From CAG-390 sp045544735 (GTDB lineage: Bacteria; Bacillota; Clostridia; Oscillospirales; CAG-272): 57,354 nt of DNA. The position numbers and the translations under genes were made by a program. Shown here in pieces: positions 32,083 to 40,475 of the stretch (positions are counted from its first letter, which is position 1; each line of letters begins with the position of its first letter). The DNA is taken from contig JAZPZM010000069.1 in NCBI GenBank assembly GCA_045544735.1, positions 1-57,354 of the forward strand. The letters run 5' to 3'. Below the pieces are notes generated by a model. It did not search any database. It was not told where the DNA came from and was given only the letters and a program-made list of their open reading frames with translations.

Positions 32083-32877
32083 TTAATTTTTTTGTTGAAT
32101 TTGGAATAAATTTAGAGCATTTTGGTAGGTTTGCTCCTGCATTTGCAGCGCCGTCATGCCGTGAAGCGCGCCAAGAGTCTCCGAAGTATACGCGATATAA
32201 TCGGAGCGATTGAGCTTGCCCCTGAAAGGAACGGGGGCGAGGTACGGACAATCGGTCTCGACGAGAAGTCGGTCAAGCGGCACGGATTGCGCCGCAGCGC
32301 GAACCCTCTCGGCATTTTTGAAGGTTATAACTCCCGAAAACGAGATGTACCACCCACGGCGGACAAGCTCGCGCGCCATCTCGGCGCTTCCCGAATAGCT
32401 ATGAAACACTCCGCGGGAATTAGGATGCTTTAAAATTATTTCGAAGGTGTCGCCGTGCGCCTCTCTGTCGTGTATAATCACGGGGAGGTCGTATTGTTCG
32501 GCAAGCTCAAGCTGAGCCTCAAAAAAGGCGGCTTGCGCCGCCTTATCATACGGCTCCCAATAATAATCAAGCCCTATTTCGCCGACGGCAACTATCTTAT
32601 TCTCTTCCTTGCGGTCGAGCATAAGCGAAAGCCTTTTTATTGCGCCGTCGAGCGAGTCCTCCATATTGATGTCGGTGGGATGTACGCCGACAGCGGCGTA
32701 CATCCCATCGTAGCACAGCGCCTGTTTTACTACCTCAACAGAGCTTTGGGTGCTTGTTCCGACGTTAATTATCTTCTCCACTCCCGAGGAAAAAACCTCG
32801 GCAAGCAGTTCGTCAACGCCCTTTGGCGTTTTATCCTCAAATCTTGTGTAGTGAGCGTGAGTATCGAATATCTTCAT
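32083..32877 (-). CDS. tatD: TatD-family metal-dependent deoxyribonuclease
   Basis: The 264-residue TIM barrel has FDTHAHY, AVGVHPTD, the metal-ligand Glu in GEIGLDYYW, VIIHDREAH, GVFHSYSG and the Asp in VETDCPYLAPVP. TatD enzymes act as 3'-5' exonucleases in DNA repair or degradation and often follow metG, as here, where the start overlaps the metG stop. Confidence 0.95.
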   Translation of the reverse strand: MKIFDTHAHYTRFEDKTPKGVDELLAEVFSSGVEKIINVGTSTQSSVEVVKQALCYDGMYAAVGVHPTDINMEDSLDGAIKRLSLMLDRKEENKIVAVGEIGLDYYWEPYDKAAQAAFFEAQLELAEQYDLPVIIHDREAHGDTFEIILKHPNSRGVFHSYSGSAEMARELVRRGWYISFSGVITFKNAERVRAAAQSVPLDRLLVETDCPYLAPVPFRGKLNRSDYIAYTSETLGALHGMTALQMQEQTYQNALNLFQIQQKN

Positions 32878-34841
32878 TATCTTACGCGCTCGCCGAGAGG
32901 TGTATCCTCGGCAAGAAATACCACTCTTACCTCTTCCTCACCCGATGCGAGAAGCATACCCTCGGACTCAACTCCGCAAAGCTTTGCGGGCGCGAGGTTG
33001 GCTACGACGATGACCTTCTTTCCTATAAGGTCGTCGGGCTTATAGAATTTTGCAATACCCGAAACTATCTGTCTTTGCTCGTATCCAAGGTCTATTTGGA
33101 GCTTAAGAAGCTTCTTTGCCTTCGGAACGCTCTCGCAAGCGATTATCTTTGCCGTGCGAAGCTCGACCTTCATGAAATCGTCAAAGCCGATGATGGCACA
33201 GCCCTCGGGCTTTTCGGGCTTCTTTTCAGCCGCCTCCTTTGCCGCCTGCGCCGCCGCGATCTCGGCGTAGATACCCTCAAGCGTTTTCGCCTCATCGATT
33301 CGCGCAAAGAGAACCTTTGATGCCGCAACGCTATCGCCCGCCTTCATTCCGCAGAACTTATCCGCGCTTCCGATGCTGTCAAAATCGGTAAGGGTGGTGT
33401 TGAGCTGGGCAAATATCTCTTCGGCAGTAGCGGGGATAGCGGGAGAAAGCATTACCGCGCCCCAACGGATAGCCTCAAGAAGATTATAAAGCACGGTTGC
33501 AAGGCGGTCGCGCTGAGCCTCGTCACGCGCAAGCACCCACGGCTGGGTTTCGTCGATATACTTGTTTGCGCGGCGAAGGAGATCCAGCACCGCGTCGATA
33601 GCGTCGGCAATATGGTAGGAATCCATATTGGCGAAATAAGCCTCTGCCGATTTTACGCAGGTAGCCTTGAAATCGTCGTCAAGCGCATCGGGCGCAGTAG
33701 GGGCAAGTATCGCCTTATCGAAATACTTGTTTTGCATATCAAGGGTACGCTTTACAAGGTTGCCGAGCGTATTTACAAGGTCGGTGTTATATCTTGCAAG
33801 CACGCTGTCCCAAGTAATAGAGCCGTCGGATGCGTAGGGCATTTCGGCAAGGGCGTAATAGCGCACGCCGTCAACGCCTACGTACTCGGAGAGCTTATCT
33901 GCGTAAATAACGTTGCCCTTGGACTTTGACATCTTATCCGCGCCGAAATTGAACCAAGGATGACCGAAGATCTTCTTGGGCAGGGGCAGATCGAGCGCCA
34001 TAAGGAAAATGGGCCAATAGATAGAATGGAAGCGAACGATGTCCTTACCTATGACGTGAACGTCGGCGGGCCAATTCTTGCGGAAATGCTCGCTCTGCTC
34101 CTCGTAGGACTTGTCGGGATCGTAGCCGATGGCGGTGATGTAGTTGGTAAGCGCGTCAAGCCAGACGTACGTTACGTGCTTGGGGTCGGAGGGCACGGGA
34201 ATTCCCCAAGTGAACGAGGTACGGGAAACGCAAAGGTCCTGAAGTCCCGCCTTCAAGAAGTTGTTGACCATTTCCTTTTTACGCGCCTCGGGCTCGATGA
34301 AGTCGGGATGGTCCTCTATATATTGTATGAGCTTATCGGCGTATTTTTTCATATTAAAGAAATACGCTTCTTCCCTTGCCTGCTTTACGGGTGCGCCGCA
34401 ATCGGGGCATTTGCCGTCAACTATCTGTGTGTCGGTAAAGAAGGACTCGCAGGGGGTGCAGTACCAGCCCTCGTAATATCCCTTGTAGATATCGCCCTGC
34501 TTCAAAAATCTTTCAAATATCTTTTGCACCGCGTCAACGTGGTAGTCGTCGGTGGTACGCACGAAGTAGTCGTAGCTTACGTTCATCTTGTCCCAGATAC
34601 CGCGGATGATGCCCGCTACGTTATCAACGTACGCCTGCGGCTCGATGCCTGCGGCGGCGGCGTGGTTCTCGATCTTCTGTCCGTGCTCATCGGTACCCGT
34701 GCAGAAGAAAACGTCGTATCCGCGCAGTCTTCTGTAGCGTGCGATGGAGTCGGTAGCGATAGCCTCGTAGGTGTTGCCTATATGGGGCTTTGCGGATGCG
34801 TATGCAATCGCGGTAGTGATATAGTATTTAGGTTTATTCAT
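32877..34841 (-). CDS. metG: Methionyl-tRNA synthetase with C-terminal tRNA-binding domain
   Basis: A 654-residue class I synthetase. The HIGH-type motif is PHIGNTYEA near residue 20; the zinc knuckle has CTPC and CPDC pairs (about 127-150); KMSKSKGN is near 300; the anticodon-binding helices follow; and a C-terminal EMAPII-like domain (about 545-654, FDDFMKVELRTAKI to the end) promotes dimerisation and tRNA binding. A Lys/Glu-rich linker precedes the last domain. It lies between nagA and tatD in one leftward unit. No T-box leader is visible. Confidence 0.97.
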   Translation of the reverse strand: MNKPKYYITTAIAYASAKPHIGNTYEAIATDSIARYRRLRGYDVFFCTGTDEHGQKIENHAAAAGIEPQAYVDNVAGIIRGIWDKMNVSYDYFVRTTDDYHVDAVQKIFERFLKQGDIYKGYYEGWYCTPCESFFTDTQIVDGKCPDCGAPVKQAREEAYFFNMKKYADKLIQYIEDHPDFIEPEARKKEMVNNFLKAGLQDLCVSRTSFTWGIPVPSDPKHVTYVWLDALTNYITAIGYDPDKSYEEQSEHFRKNWPADVHVIGKDIVRFHSIYWPIFLMALDLPLPKKIFGHPWFNFGADKMSKSKGNVIYADKLSEYVGVDGVRYYALAEMPYASDGSITWDSVLARYNTDLVNTLGNLVKRTLDMQNKYFDKAILAPTAPDALDDDFKATCVKSAEAYFANMDSYHIADAIDAVLDLLRRANKYIDETQPWVLARDEAQRDRLATVLYNLLEAIRWGAVMLSPAIPATAEEIFAQLNTTLTDFDSIGSADKFCGMKAGDSVAASKVLFARIDEAKTLEGIYAEIAAAQAAKEAAEKKPEKPEGCAIIGFDDFMKVELRTAKIIACESVPKAKKLLKLQIDLGYEQRQIVSGIAKFYKPDDLIGKKVIVVANLAPAKLCGVESEGMLLASGEEEVRVVFLAEDTPLGERVR

Positions 34842-34869
34842 TGTCAGAGTCTGCCTTTCTGTTTATTTG

Positions 34870-36021
34870 TCATTTTATTTCCGCGCCGCCGACGAAAACG
34901 CGGCTCACGCTTATTTTTTTGTTTTTTTCATCAATAGCTCCGATAAGGAAATCTGCGCGTGCGCCCGCCTTCAGCTCACCGACGAGGTGGGAAACACCAA
35001 GCTCCGCGGCGGGATTTGCCGTCGCGCACAAAAGCGCATCCGTTATCGGTATATTGCAAAACGCGGCAAGGTTTTCGACAGCCGCAAGTAGCGAGAGCGT
35101 ACTGCCCGCAAGCGCGCCGTCGGGCGTGCGAGCGATGCCGCCGCGAACTATCGCGGGAGAGCCTGCGATATCGTACTCCCCGTCGGGTGATCCCGCCGCC
35201 GCCATTGAATCGGTTATCAAAACGAGGCGGTCAAGCCCTATATTTCGGTGCGTCAACGCCACCATTTCGGGACAGACGTGTAGCCCGTCGCAGATAAGCT
35301 CGGCGTAGCCGCCGCTGTCAAACGCGGCAAGCACCGCACCGCCGTCGCGGTGATGCAATGGCGGCATAGCGTTATAAAGGTGGGTAAACGAAACGCCCCA
35401 GCGCTTATGCGCCGCCATTGCCGTTTTGTAGTCGGCATCGGTATGCGCAAGTCCAAGCGTTATGCCCATAGCCTTCGCCGCATCCGCAAAGCCGTCGGTA
35501 TCAAGCTCAAGCGCGGCGCTGATATGCATAGGCGATCCGCCCGCCTCGACGATAGATAAAAGCTCGGTTTTATCGGGCTTTGCAAGCAGGTTCGCGGCGT
35601 GCGCTCCGCGCCTTTTGGGGTTCAGATATCTGCCCTCAAGATGAACGCCGAGGAATGCCGCTCCGCCGCTATCCGCCTTCAAGCTATTTATATCACGGCA
35701 AGCGCGAAGCAATTCGCCAAGCTCGGCTGACGCGAGCGTGGGAAAGAGCGAGGTCGTACCCGACAAGGCGTACGAACGCGCCATTTGCCGCATCATTTGG
35801 GCATCGGCGGTATTAAAATCGCCGCCCGCTCTGCCGTGAGTGTGAGCGTCTACAAGTCCGGGGATAAGCGCCGCGCCGCCTACGTCGATAACAACGTCTT
35901 CCGCCGCATCGGGCTCGTTCAAAACGGCTTCTATATATCCGTCGCGCACAAGCATTGCGCCGTGCGCAAGGCATCTTTCGTGCGTTTGGTATATTAAGGC
36001 GTTTTTTATAAGAGTTCGCAT
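34870..36021 (-). CDS. nagA: N-acetylglucosamine-6-phosphate deacetylase
   Basis: The 383-residue amidohydrolase has PGLVDAHTHG (His60, His62), the ligand glutamate in VHLEGRYLN (Glu129), LAHTDADY, THLYNAMPPLHHR and the catalytic Asp in LITDSMAAAG. It deacetylates GlcNAc-6-P, feeding NagB, which is encoded about 10 kb away at 46063. The usual HLEGP is HLEGR here (Arg131), a change next to the metal-binding Glu. It is the first gene of nagA-metG-tatD. Confidence 0.92.
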   Translation of the reverse strand: MRTLIKNALIYQTHERCLAHGAMLVRDGYIEAVLNEPDAAEDVVIDVGGAALIPGLVDAHTHGRAGGDFNTADAQMMRQMARSYALSGTTSLFPTLASAELGELLRACRDINSLKADSGGAAFLGVHLEGRYLNPKRRGAHAANLLAKPDKTELLSIVEAGGSPMHISAALELDTDGFADAAKAMGITLGLAHTDADYKTAMAAHKRWGVSFTHLYNAMPPLHHRDGGAVLAAFDSGGYAELICDGLHVCPEMVALTHRNIGLDRLVLITDSMAAAGSPDGEYDIAGSPAIVRGGIARTPDGALAGSTLSLLAAVENLAAFCNIPITDALLCATANPAAELGVSHLVGELKAGARADFLIGAIDEKNKKISVSRVFVGGAEIK

Positions 36022-36122
36022 TTTATCCCCCTTTCCGCTAAACGATTATACAGAATTTATTATATCAAAGTTTTGGCAAAATTACAATAGAAAAGCGGCA
36101 GATTTCCGCATTTTTACAAAAA

Positions 36123-36153
36123 AATAAGGGATATTATTTCAATATCCCTTATT
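36123..36153 (-). terminator. Terminator of the Ig-like surface protein gene
   Basis: AATAAGGGATATT pairs with AATATCCCTTATT; on the leftward strand it is followed by seven T. Confidence 0.85.
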
Positions 36154-36173
36154 ATAAATATTAATTATAAATA

Positions 36174-37091
36174 TTAATCTTCCTTACGGCGCAGAGAAAC
36201 GAGTGCCGCAACGGCAAGCGCGGGAAGCACGACTGCGGCGATCGCAGAGCCGCATCCGCCCTCCTCTGCGTCGGAGGCGCTTGTGTCATCCGTAGGCTTC
36301 GTCGTAGGCTTTTTAGTATCGTCGGGTGCAGGCGTAGTTTCACATCCAATGTCCGTGGTGTCGACGGGTGATGGCGTGGTCTGCGCGGGACCCCAGCTCG
36401 TTTTGACAGTAACTGCGCTGCTGTACGTAACTCCGCCGTTCTCGTTGGTAACGCGGCAAATATAGTAGCGAGTTGCGTTCATTTCACCGCTGACTTCAAG
36501 GCTCGTATCATCCTGCCCCTGAAGCTCCGTGATGTTTTCAAGGCTTCCGTCAGAGCTTTCGAACCAGAGGTAATTACACTTATCGGCATCCTTGGCGACG
36601 GTGCAATTTATCGTAACGAGACTTACGTTGTTAAACGCATACGAGACAGGAACGGATATCTCGGACGGCGCGGCGGCGTTTTTCTTCACGTTGACCGTCG
36701 CGGCATAGGACTTTACTGCTCCGCCGCCGTTGCGGACCTCGCAATATATCTTCATTCCGTCAAGCTCTTTGGGGATGGAATTAAATATGAAGCTCGTTTT
36801 ATCCTCGCTCGGACCGTAGCTTCCGGCTTCAAGATGCCATTCCCAAGGCTGATTGGTAACCGACTCGGTATCGTACGTTCTGCCTTCATAGATAACGTAC
36901 CAATGGTAGCCAAGATCTGCGCCCGTCGCCTTTACGCTGTATTCGGCTCTTGCGCCCTCGGCAAAGACGGGCTGTTGGGGATTTTCGATTATCGTAGGCA
37001 CGGTTGCGGCGGCTGCCGTGGGTATCATAGCCGTGAGCAACGTCACTACCGCAACAACGGCGATGATGTATTTGAGAAGCTTTTTGTTCAT
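36174..37091 (-). CDS. Secreted Ig-like-domain protein with C-terminal membrane anchor
   Basis: The 305-residue protein has a cleavable signal peptide (ends near TAAAA, about residue 28), two beta-rich immunoglobulin-like repeats (PVFAEGARAEYSVKATGADL ... MKIYCEVRNGGG and the region ending YYICRVTNENGG), a Thr/Pro/Asp linker, and the tail GGCGSAIAAVVLPALAVAAL followed by RRKED. The paired Cys-Gly-Ser motif before one hydrophobic helix and a basic end looks like a Clostridia-specific anchor or sorting tail. A surface-exposed binding role is likely. ATG 37091 follows GAAAGGAACAA; the frame upstream is dropped. Confidence 0.78.
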   Translation of the reverse strand: MNKKLLKYIIAVVAVVTLLTAMIPTAAAATVPTIIENPQQPVFAEGARAEYSVKATGADLGYHWYVIYEGRTYDTESVTNQPWEWHLEAGSYGPSEDKTSFIFNSIPKELDGMKIYCEVRNGGGAVKSYAATVNVKKNAAAPSEISVPVSYAFNNVSLVTINCTVAKDADKCNYLWFESSDGSLENITELQGQDDTSLEVSGEMNATRYYICRVTNENGGVTYSSAVTVKTSWGPAQTTPSPVDTTDIGCETTPAPDDTKKPTTKPTDDTSASDAEEGGCGSAIAAVVLPALAVAALVSLRRKED

Positions 37092-37177
37092 AATTGTTCC
37101 TTTCGTCCGACCGGTCGGCACTTGGTTATTAGATATATTATACTAAATTCAAGTGCCAAATGTCAACACTAAAAGTG

Positions 37178-37205
37178 AAAAAGGCGGTTTTTTCCCGCCT
37201 TTTTC
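37178..37205 (-). terminator. Terminator after the second histidine kinase
   Basis: AAAAAGGCGG pairs with CCGCCTTTTT; on the leftward strand it ends in a T-rich run. Confidence 0.75.
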
Positions 37206-37212
37206 TTTTAAT

Positions 37213-39099
37213 TCACACGCGCGGCAGATATACGATGACCTTGAACAGATCGCCGTCCACGCTCACGTCAAGTTTACCGCCCTGAAGCTCGCAGAGATTT
37301 TTTGCAATGGAAAGTCCAAGTCCGTTTCCGTCCGTGCTTCTTGAAGCGTCGCCTCTTACAAAGCGTTCGGAAAGCTCCTCGCAGGACACGCCGATAGGCT
37401 CGCGCGATATGTTCTTAAAGATGAATTTTGCGCATCCTCCATCATCCTCAAGCGAAACGTATACCCTCGTCCCGCCCTGCGCGTATTTGCATATATTGCT
37501 CATAAGATTATCAAAAATGCGCCACAGCTTTTTGCTGTCTGCCATTATCTTAAGTTTTTCCGCAGGCACGGACACTTTCGCTTCAAGCGAAAGAGACGAG
37601 AGCCTTTGCGAGTATTCACCCATAAGTTGCTCGACAAAGATCGCCGCGTCGCACTCGCAAAGCTCAACCTCAACGTTTCGAGACGATAGCTTTGACACCT
37701 CAACAAGATCCTCGATAAGCCGCTTCATTCTGACGGATTGGCGATGAAGCACCTCGGCGTACTCATTTATTTTTTCGTTCTCACTCCGCTCTCGGCAGAT
37801 GAGGTCGGAATAATTTATTATTGAGGTAAGCGGTGTTTTAAGGTCGTGAGAAACGTTGGTTATAAGCTCCGCCTTCATCCTCTCGCTTTTTGTTCTCTGC
37901 TCGACCGCCGCATTCATTCCATCGCCTATGCGGTTGAGGTCAACGGCGTGCTCCCTAAAATCGAGGAAAAGACCGTCAAGCGCTATCTTGTGGTCAAGCT
38001 CACCGTCGGCAAGGCGTTTTCCCGCAATTTTCAGCTTGCGGAGCATAAGCGCAACGTAAAGGAGGGCGGCGGCTATTGCAAGCTTACTGATAGCGAAAAC
38101 GGCGAGCATCACTTCGTCGTCGGGAAATGCAAGCGCATACCCCAAAAATTCCGCAAACGAAATGCAGGCTATCGCAAGTGCCGTTTTCCAAACAAGAGGG
38201 ATCTTCGTGATAAGCCTTATTATGCCTCTCACGCCCCTTGCAAAAAGGCGAAGAAAAATATATATCAGCGTTTTCTCCCACCATTTGCCGCGCTTCACGC
38301 GCAAAGCAAAGCTCATAGAAAGTCCTATAAACGCAAGCGCGGCAAGCACGCAGTACGCAATGAGGATAAATGCGGCGGCAACATCGTCGAATCTATTGTT
38401 TGCCAATATTAAAAGCGGTACTCCCAAGGCGCATACCGCCGCCACAAGCATAACGTCAAAAGGAACGGGCAGAGGTACTGCCAGCTCCTCCTTGCCCCAT
38501 CGCTTGCCCGACGCGCAGAGCAGAACCACATAACAAACTACGGAAAGTATTATGGCAAGCGCGCCGATGGGGTATATCCAATATTTGAACTCGTGCGCCG
38601 CTTCTATTGCCAAGCTATTCCAAAAATACGCATCCTTCTCGGTAAGATCAGCACTCAAACAAACCGTTATCTCATATACGCCGTCTTTCCCATATTCCGA
38701 TGAATCGGCGGTGTACGCGGCAAAGGCTTTGCCCTGTACCTCCGTCACGCCGTAATAGAAGGTGAAGTTCTCTCCTCTCGCCTTGCCTGAATCAAAGGAG
38801 CGAATCTCCATTCCCTTTTCCTTGACGACGGTTGCGGCAACGTTTGTGTTGTCAAAGAGTGCGTTTTCGTCCTTTGGACTTATTTGCGCAACGAAAAACG
38901 CAAGGCTTCTCGCATCGTATTCCGCCCGTCTTTCAAGCGCTGAGATTCGGCAAGCGTCCTCGCTTACCGTATATACTTCAAGCTCAAGCATCACGACGAC
39001 CGAAACGACGGAAAGAACGCTTACGGCGAGAAAGACTATAAGCATTATAATAATAAGCATTTTTGCCGCGAGTGTGTGAAGAATATTTTTTCTTTTCAT
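37213..39099 (-). CDS. Sensor histidine kinase with multi-helix membrane domain
   Basis: The 628-residue kinase begins with a membrane helix (about 10-37), an extracellular ~130-residue sensor, and then about six more helices (roughly 172-195, 213-233, 238-265, 310-330, 335-352), followed by a short HAMP-like linker (RLADGELDHKIALDG), NVSHDLKTPLTSIINYSDL with the phospho-histidine, N box DNLMSNICKYA and NGLGLSIAKNL. Paired with the response regulator whose gene ends two bases upstream. Signal unknown; the layout resembles VanS/BaeS-like kinases with an enlarged membrane module. Confidence 0.92.
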   Translation of the reverse strand: MKRKNILHTLAAKMLIIIMLIVFLAVSVLSVVSVVVMLELEVYTVSEDACRISALERRAEYDARSLAFFVAQISPKDENALFDNTNVAATVVKEKGMEIRSFDSGKARGENFTFYYGVTEVQGKAFAAYTADSSEYGKDGVYEITVCLSADLTEKDAYFWNSLAIEAAHEFKYWIYPIGALAIILSVVCYVVLLCASGKRWGKEELAVPLPVPFDVMLVAAVCALGVPLLILANNRFDDVAAAFILIAYCVLAALAFIGLSMSFALRVKRGKWWEKTLIYIFLRLFARGVRGIIRLITKIPLVWKTALAIACISFAEFLGYALAFPDDEVMLAVFAISKLAIAAALLYVALMLRKLKIAGKRLADGELDHKIALDGLFLDFREHAVDLNRIGDGMNAAVEQRTKSERMKAELITNVSHDLKTPLTSIINYSDLICRERSENEKINEYAEVLHRQSVRMKRLIEDLVEVSKLSSRNVEVELCECDAAIFVEQLMGEYSQRLSSLSLEAKVSVPAEKLKIMADSKKLWRIFDNLMSNICKYAQGGTRVYVSLEDDGGCAKFIFKNISREPIGVSCEELSERFVRGDASRSTDGNGLGLSIAKNLCELQGGKLDVSVDGDLFKVIVYLPRV

Positions 39100-39101
39100 T
39101 T

Positions 39102-39791
39102 TTACACCCGCTCTATCTTATATCCGCGCCCCCACACGACCTTCAAATATCTTGGGTTCGATGGGTCTATCTCTATCTTTTCGCGGATGTGCCGTATATG
39201 CACGGCTATTGTATTTTCGCTCGCATAGGGAGCGTCGTTCCACACCCTTTCGTATATCTCATTCGGTGAAAACACTTTGCCCGCGTTTGACATAAGCAAC
39301 TTCAATATATCGTACTCCGTCGGTGTAAGCGCGATATGCTCGCCGTCAAGCATCAGCTTTTTTTCGCTGTCTGCAAGCTCAAGTCCGCCAACCCTTATGC
39401 TATCGGGCTGTTGCGCGGCGCTGCCGAGGGTGAAATATCTGCGCAAATGCGAGCGCACGCGAGCCATGACCTCTACGGGATTGAACGGCTTCGTTATATA
39501 GTCGTCCGCGCCCACGTTAAGTCCGAGTATCTTGTCGCTGTCCTCGCTTTTGGCGGAAAGAAATATTATCGGAACGTTGCTTGTTTCGCGTAGCTTGACC
39601 GCGGCGGAAATGCCGTCCATTTGCGGCATCATGATATCCAACAGCACAAGATGTATATCCTCCTCATCAACCATTTCAACGGCTTGCTTACCCGTATATG
39701 CGCAAAAAATATTGATATCGGGGGCGGTCAGGTATATTTTTAACGCAGAAACTATATCTACCTCGTCGTCACAAATAAGAACGTTATACAT
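39102..39791 (-). CDS. OmpR-family response regulator
   Basis: The 229-residue protein has a receiver domain (VLICDDE, Asp in LVLLDIMMPQMDG, FLSAKSED, KPFNPVEVMARV) and a winged-helix domain (LTPTEYDILKLLMS, FSPNEIYERVW, TIAVHIRHIREKIE, RGYKIERV). Partner of the adjacent multi-helix kinase; targets are not evident. Confidence 0.96.
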   Translation of the reverse strand: MYNVLICDDEVDIVSALKIYLTAPDINIFCAYTGKQAVEMVDEEDIHLVLLDIMMPQMDGISAAVKLRETSNVPIIFLSAKSEDSDKILGLNVGADDYITKPFNPVEVMARVRSHLRRYFTLGSAAQQPDSIRVGGLELADSEKKLMLDGEHIALTPTEYDILKLLMSNAGKVFSPNEIYERVWNDAPYASENTIAVHIRHIREKIEIDPSNPRYLKVVWGRGYKIERV

Positions 39792-39924
39792 TTTTTCATC
39801 TCCTTTGCTTGATGCTTTTATTATAGCAGATAAAATATTAAAAAGAAATAGGGTAAATCATTAAGATTTTCTTTAGGAATAGGCGAGGCGGCAGGCACAT
39901 ACCTATTTTAAAGGAGGTGATTTT

Positions 39925-40392
39925 ATGAAAATACAATGGAAAAGGCTTATAGTGTGCATTTTGATACCGCTTGCCGTCGGCGGCGCGTCGGCGTTTTTGA
40001 CACGCGGCAATATGTCCGCGTTTGACTCGGTGGCAAAGCCGCCGCTCTCGCCGCCCGCGTGGCTATTCCCCGTGGCTTGGACTATTCTCTACGTGCTTAT
40101 GGGCGTAGCCTCGTATCTCGTGCTTACCTCGAATATGCCCGCGCGCTCGCGCACCGCGCTTCGCGTTTACGGCGTTCAGCTCTTCTTTAATTTTTTCTGG
40201 TCTATTATCTTTTTCAACCTTGAAAACTATCTGCTTGCTTTCGTGTGGCTCGTCATACTTTGGGCATTGATACTTCTTTGCACCGTTCTTTTTTACGGCA
40301 TTGACAAGCGCGCGGGATATCTTATGATACCTTATCTTTTGTGGGTCACGTTTGCGGGATATCTCAATTTCGGAATATACCTTTTGAACTAA
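39925..40392 (+). CDS. tspO: TspO/MBR family protein
   Basis: A 155-residue protein with five membrane helices and the family's conserved aromatic residues: WKRLIVCILIPLAVGGASAF, FDSVAKPPLSPPAWLFPVAWTILY split over residues 36-60, LFFNFFWSIIFFNLE and PYLLWVTFAGYLNFGIYLLN. TspO binds tetrapyrroles and other hydrophobic ligands. AAAGGAGGTG precedes the ATG. The gene is monocistronic here. Confidence 0.93.
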   Translation: MKIQWKRLIVCILIPLAVGGASAFLTRGNMSAFDSVAKPPLSPPAWLFPVAWTILYVLMGVASYLVLTSNMPARSRTALRVYGVQLFFNFFWSIIFFNLENYLLAFVWLVILWALILLCTVLFYGIDKRAGYLMIPYLLWVTFAGYLNFGIYLLN

Positions 40393-40416
40393 AGCGCATT
40401 TGGTAAAAAGCGGCAC

Positions 40417-40445
40417 TTGACACGGGTGGGATTTGATAGTAAAAT
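40417..40445 (+). promoter_or_regulatory. Promoter of the family-10-like glycosylhydrolase gene
   Basis: TTGACA (40417-40422), 17-base spacer, TAAAAT (40440-40445). Confidence 0.85.
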
Positions 40446-40475
40446 AGAGATATAAAACCAAAGGAGTCGAAAAAA

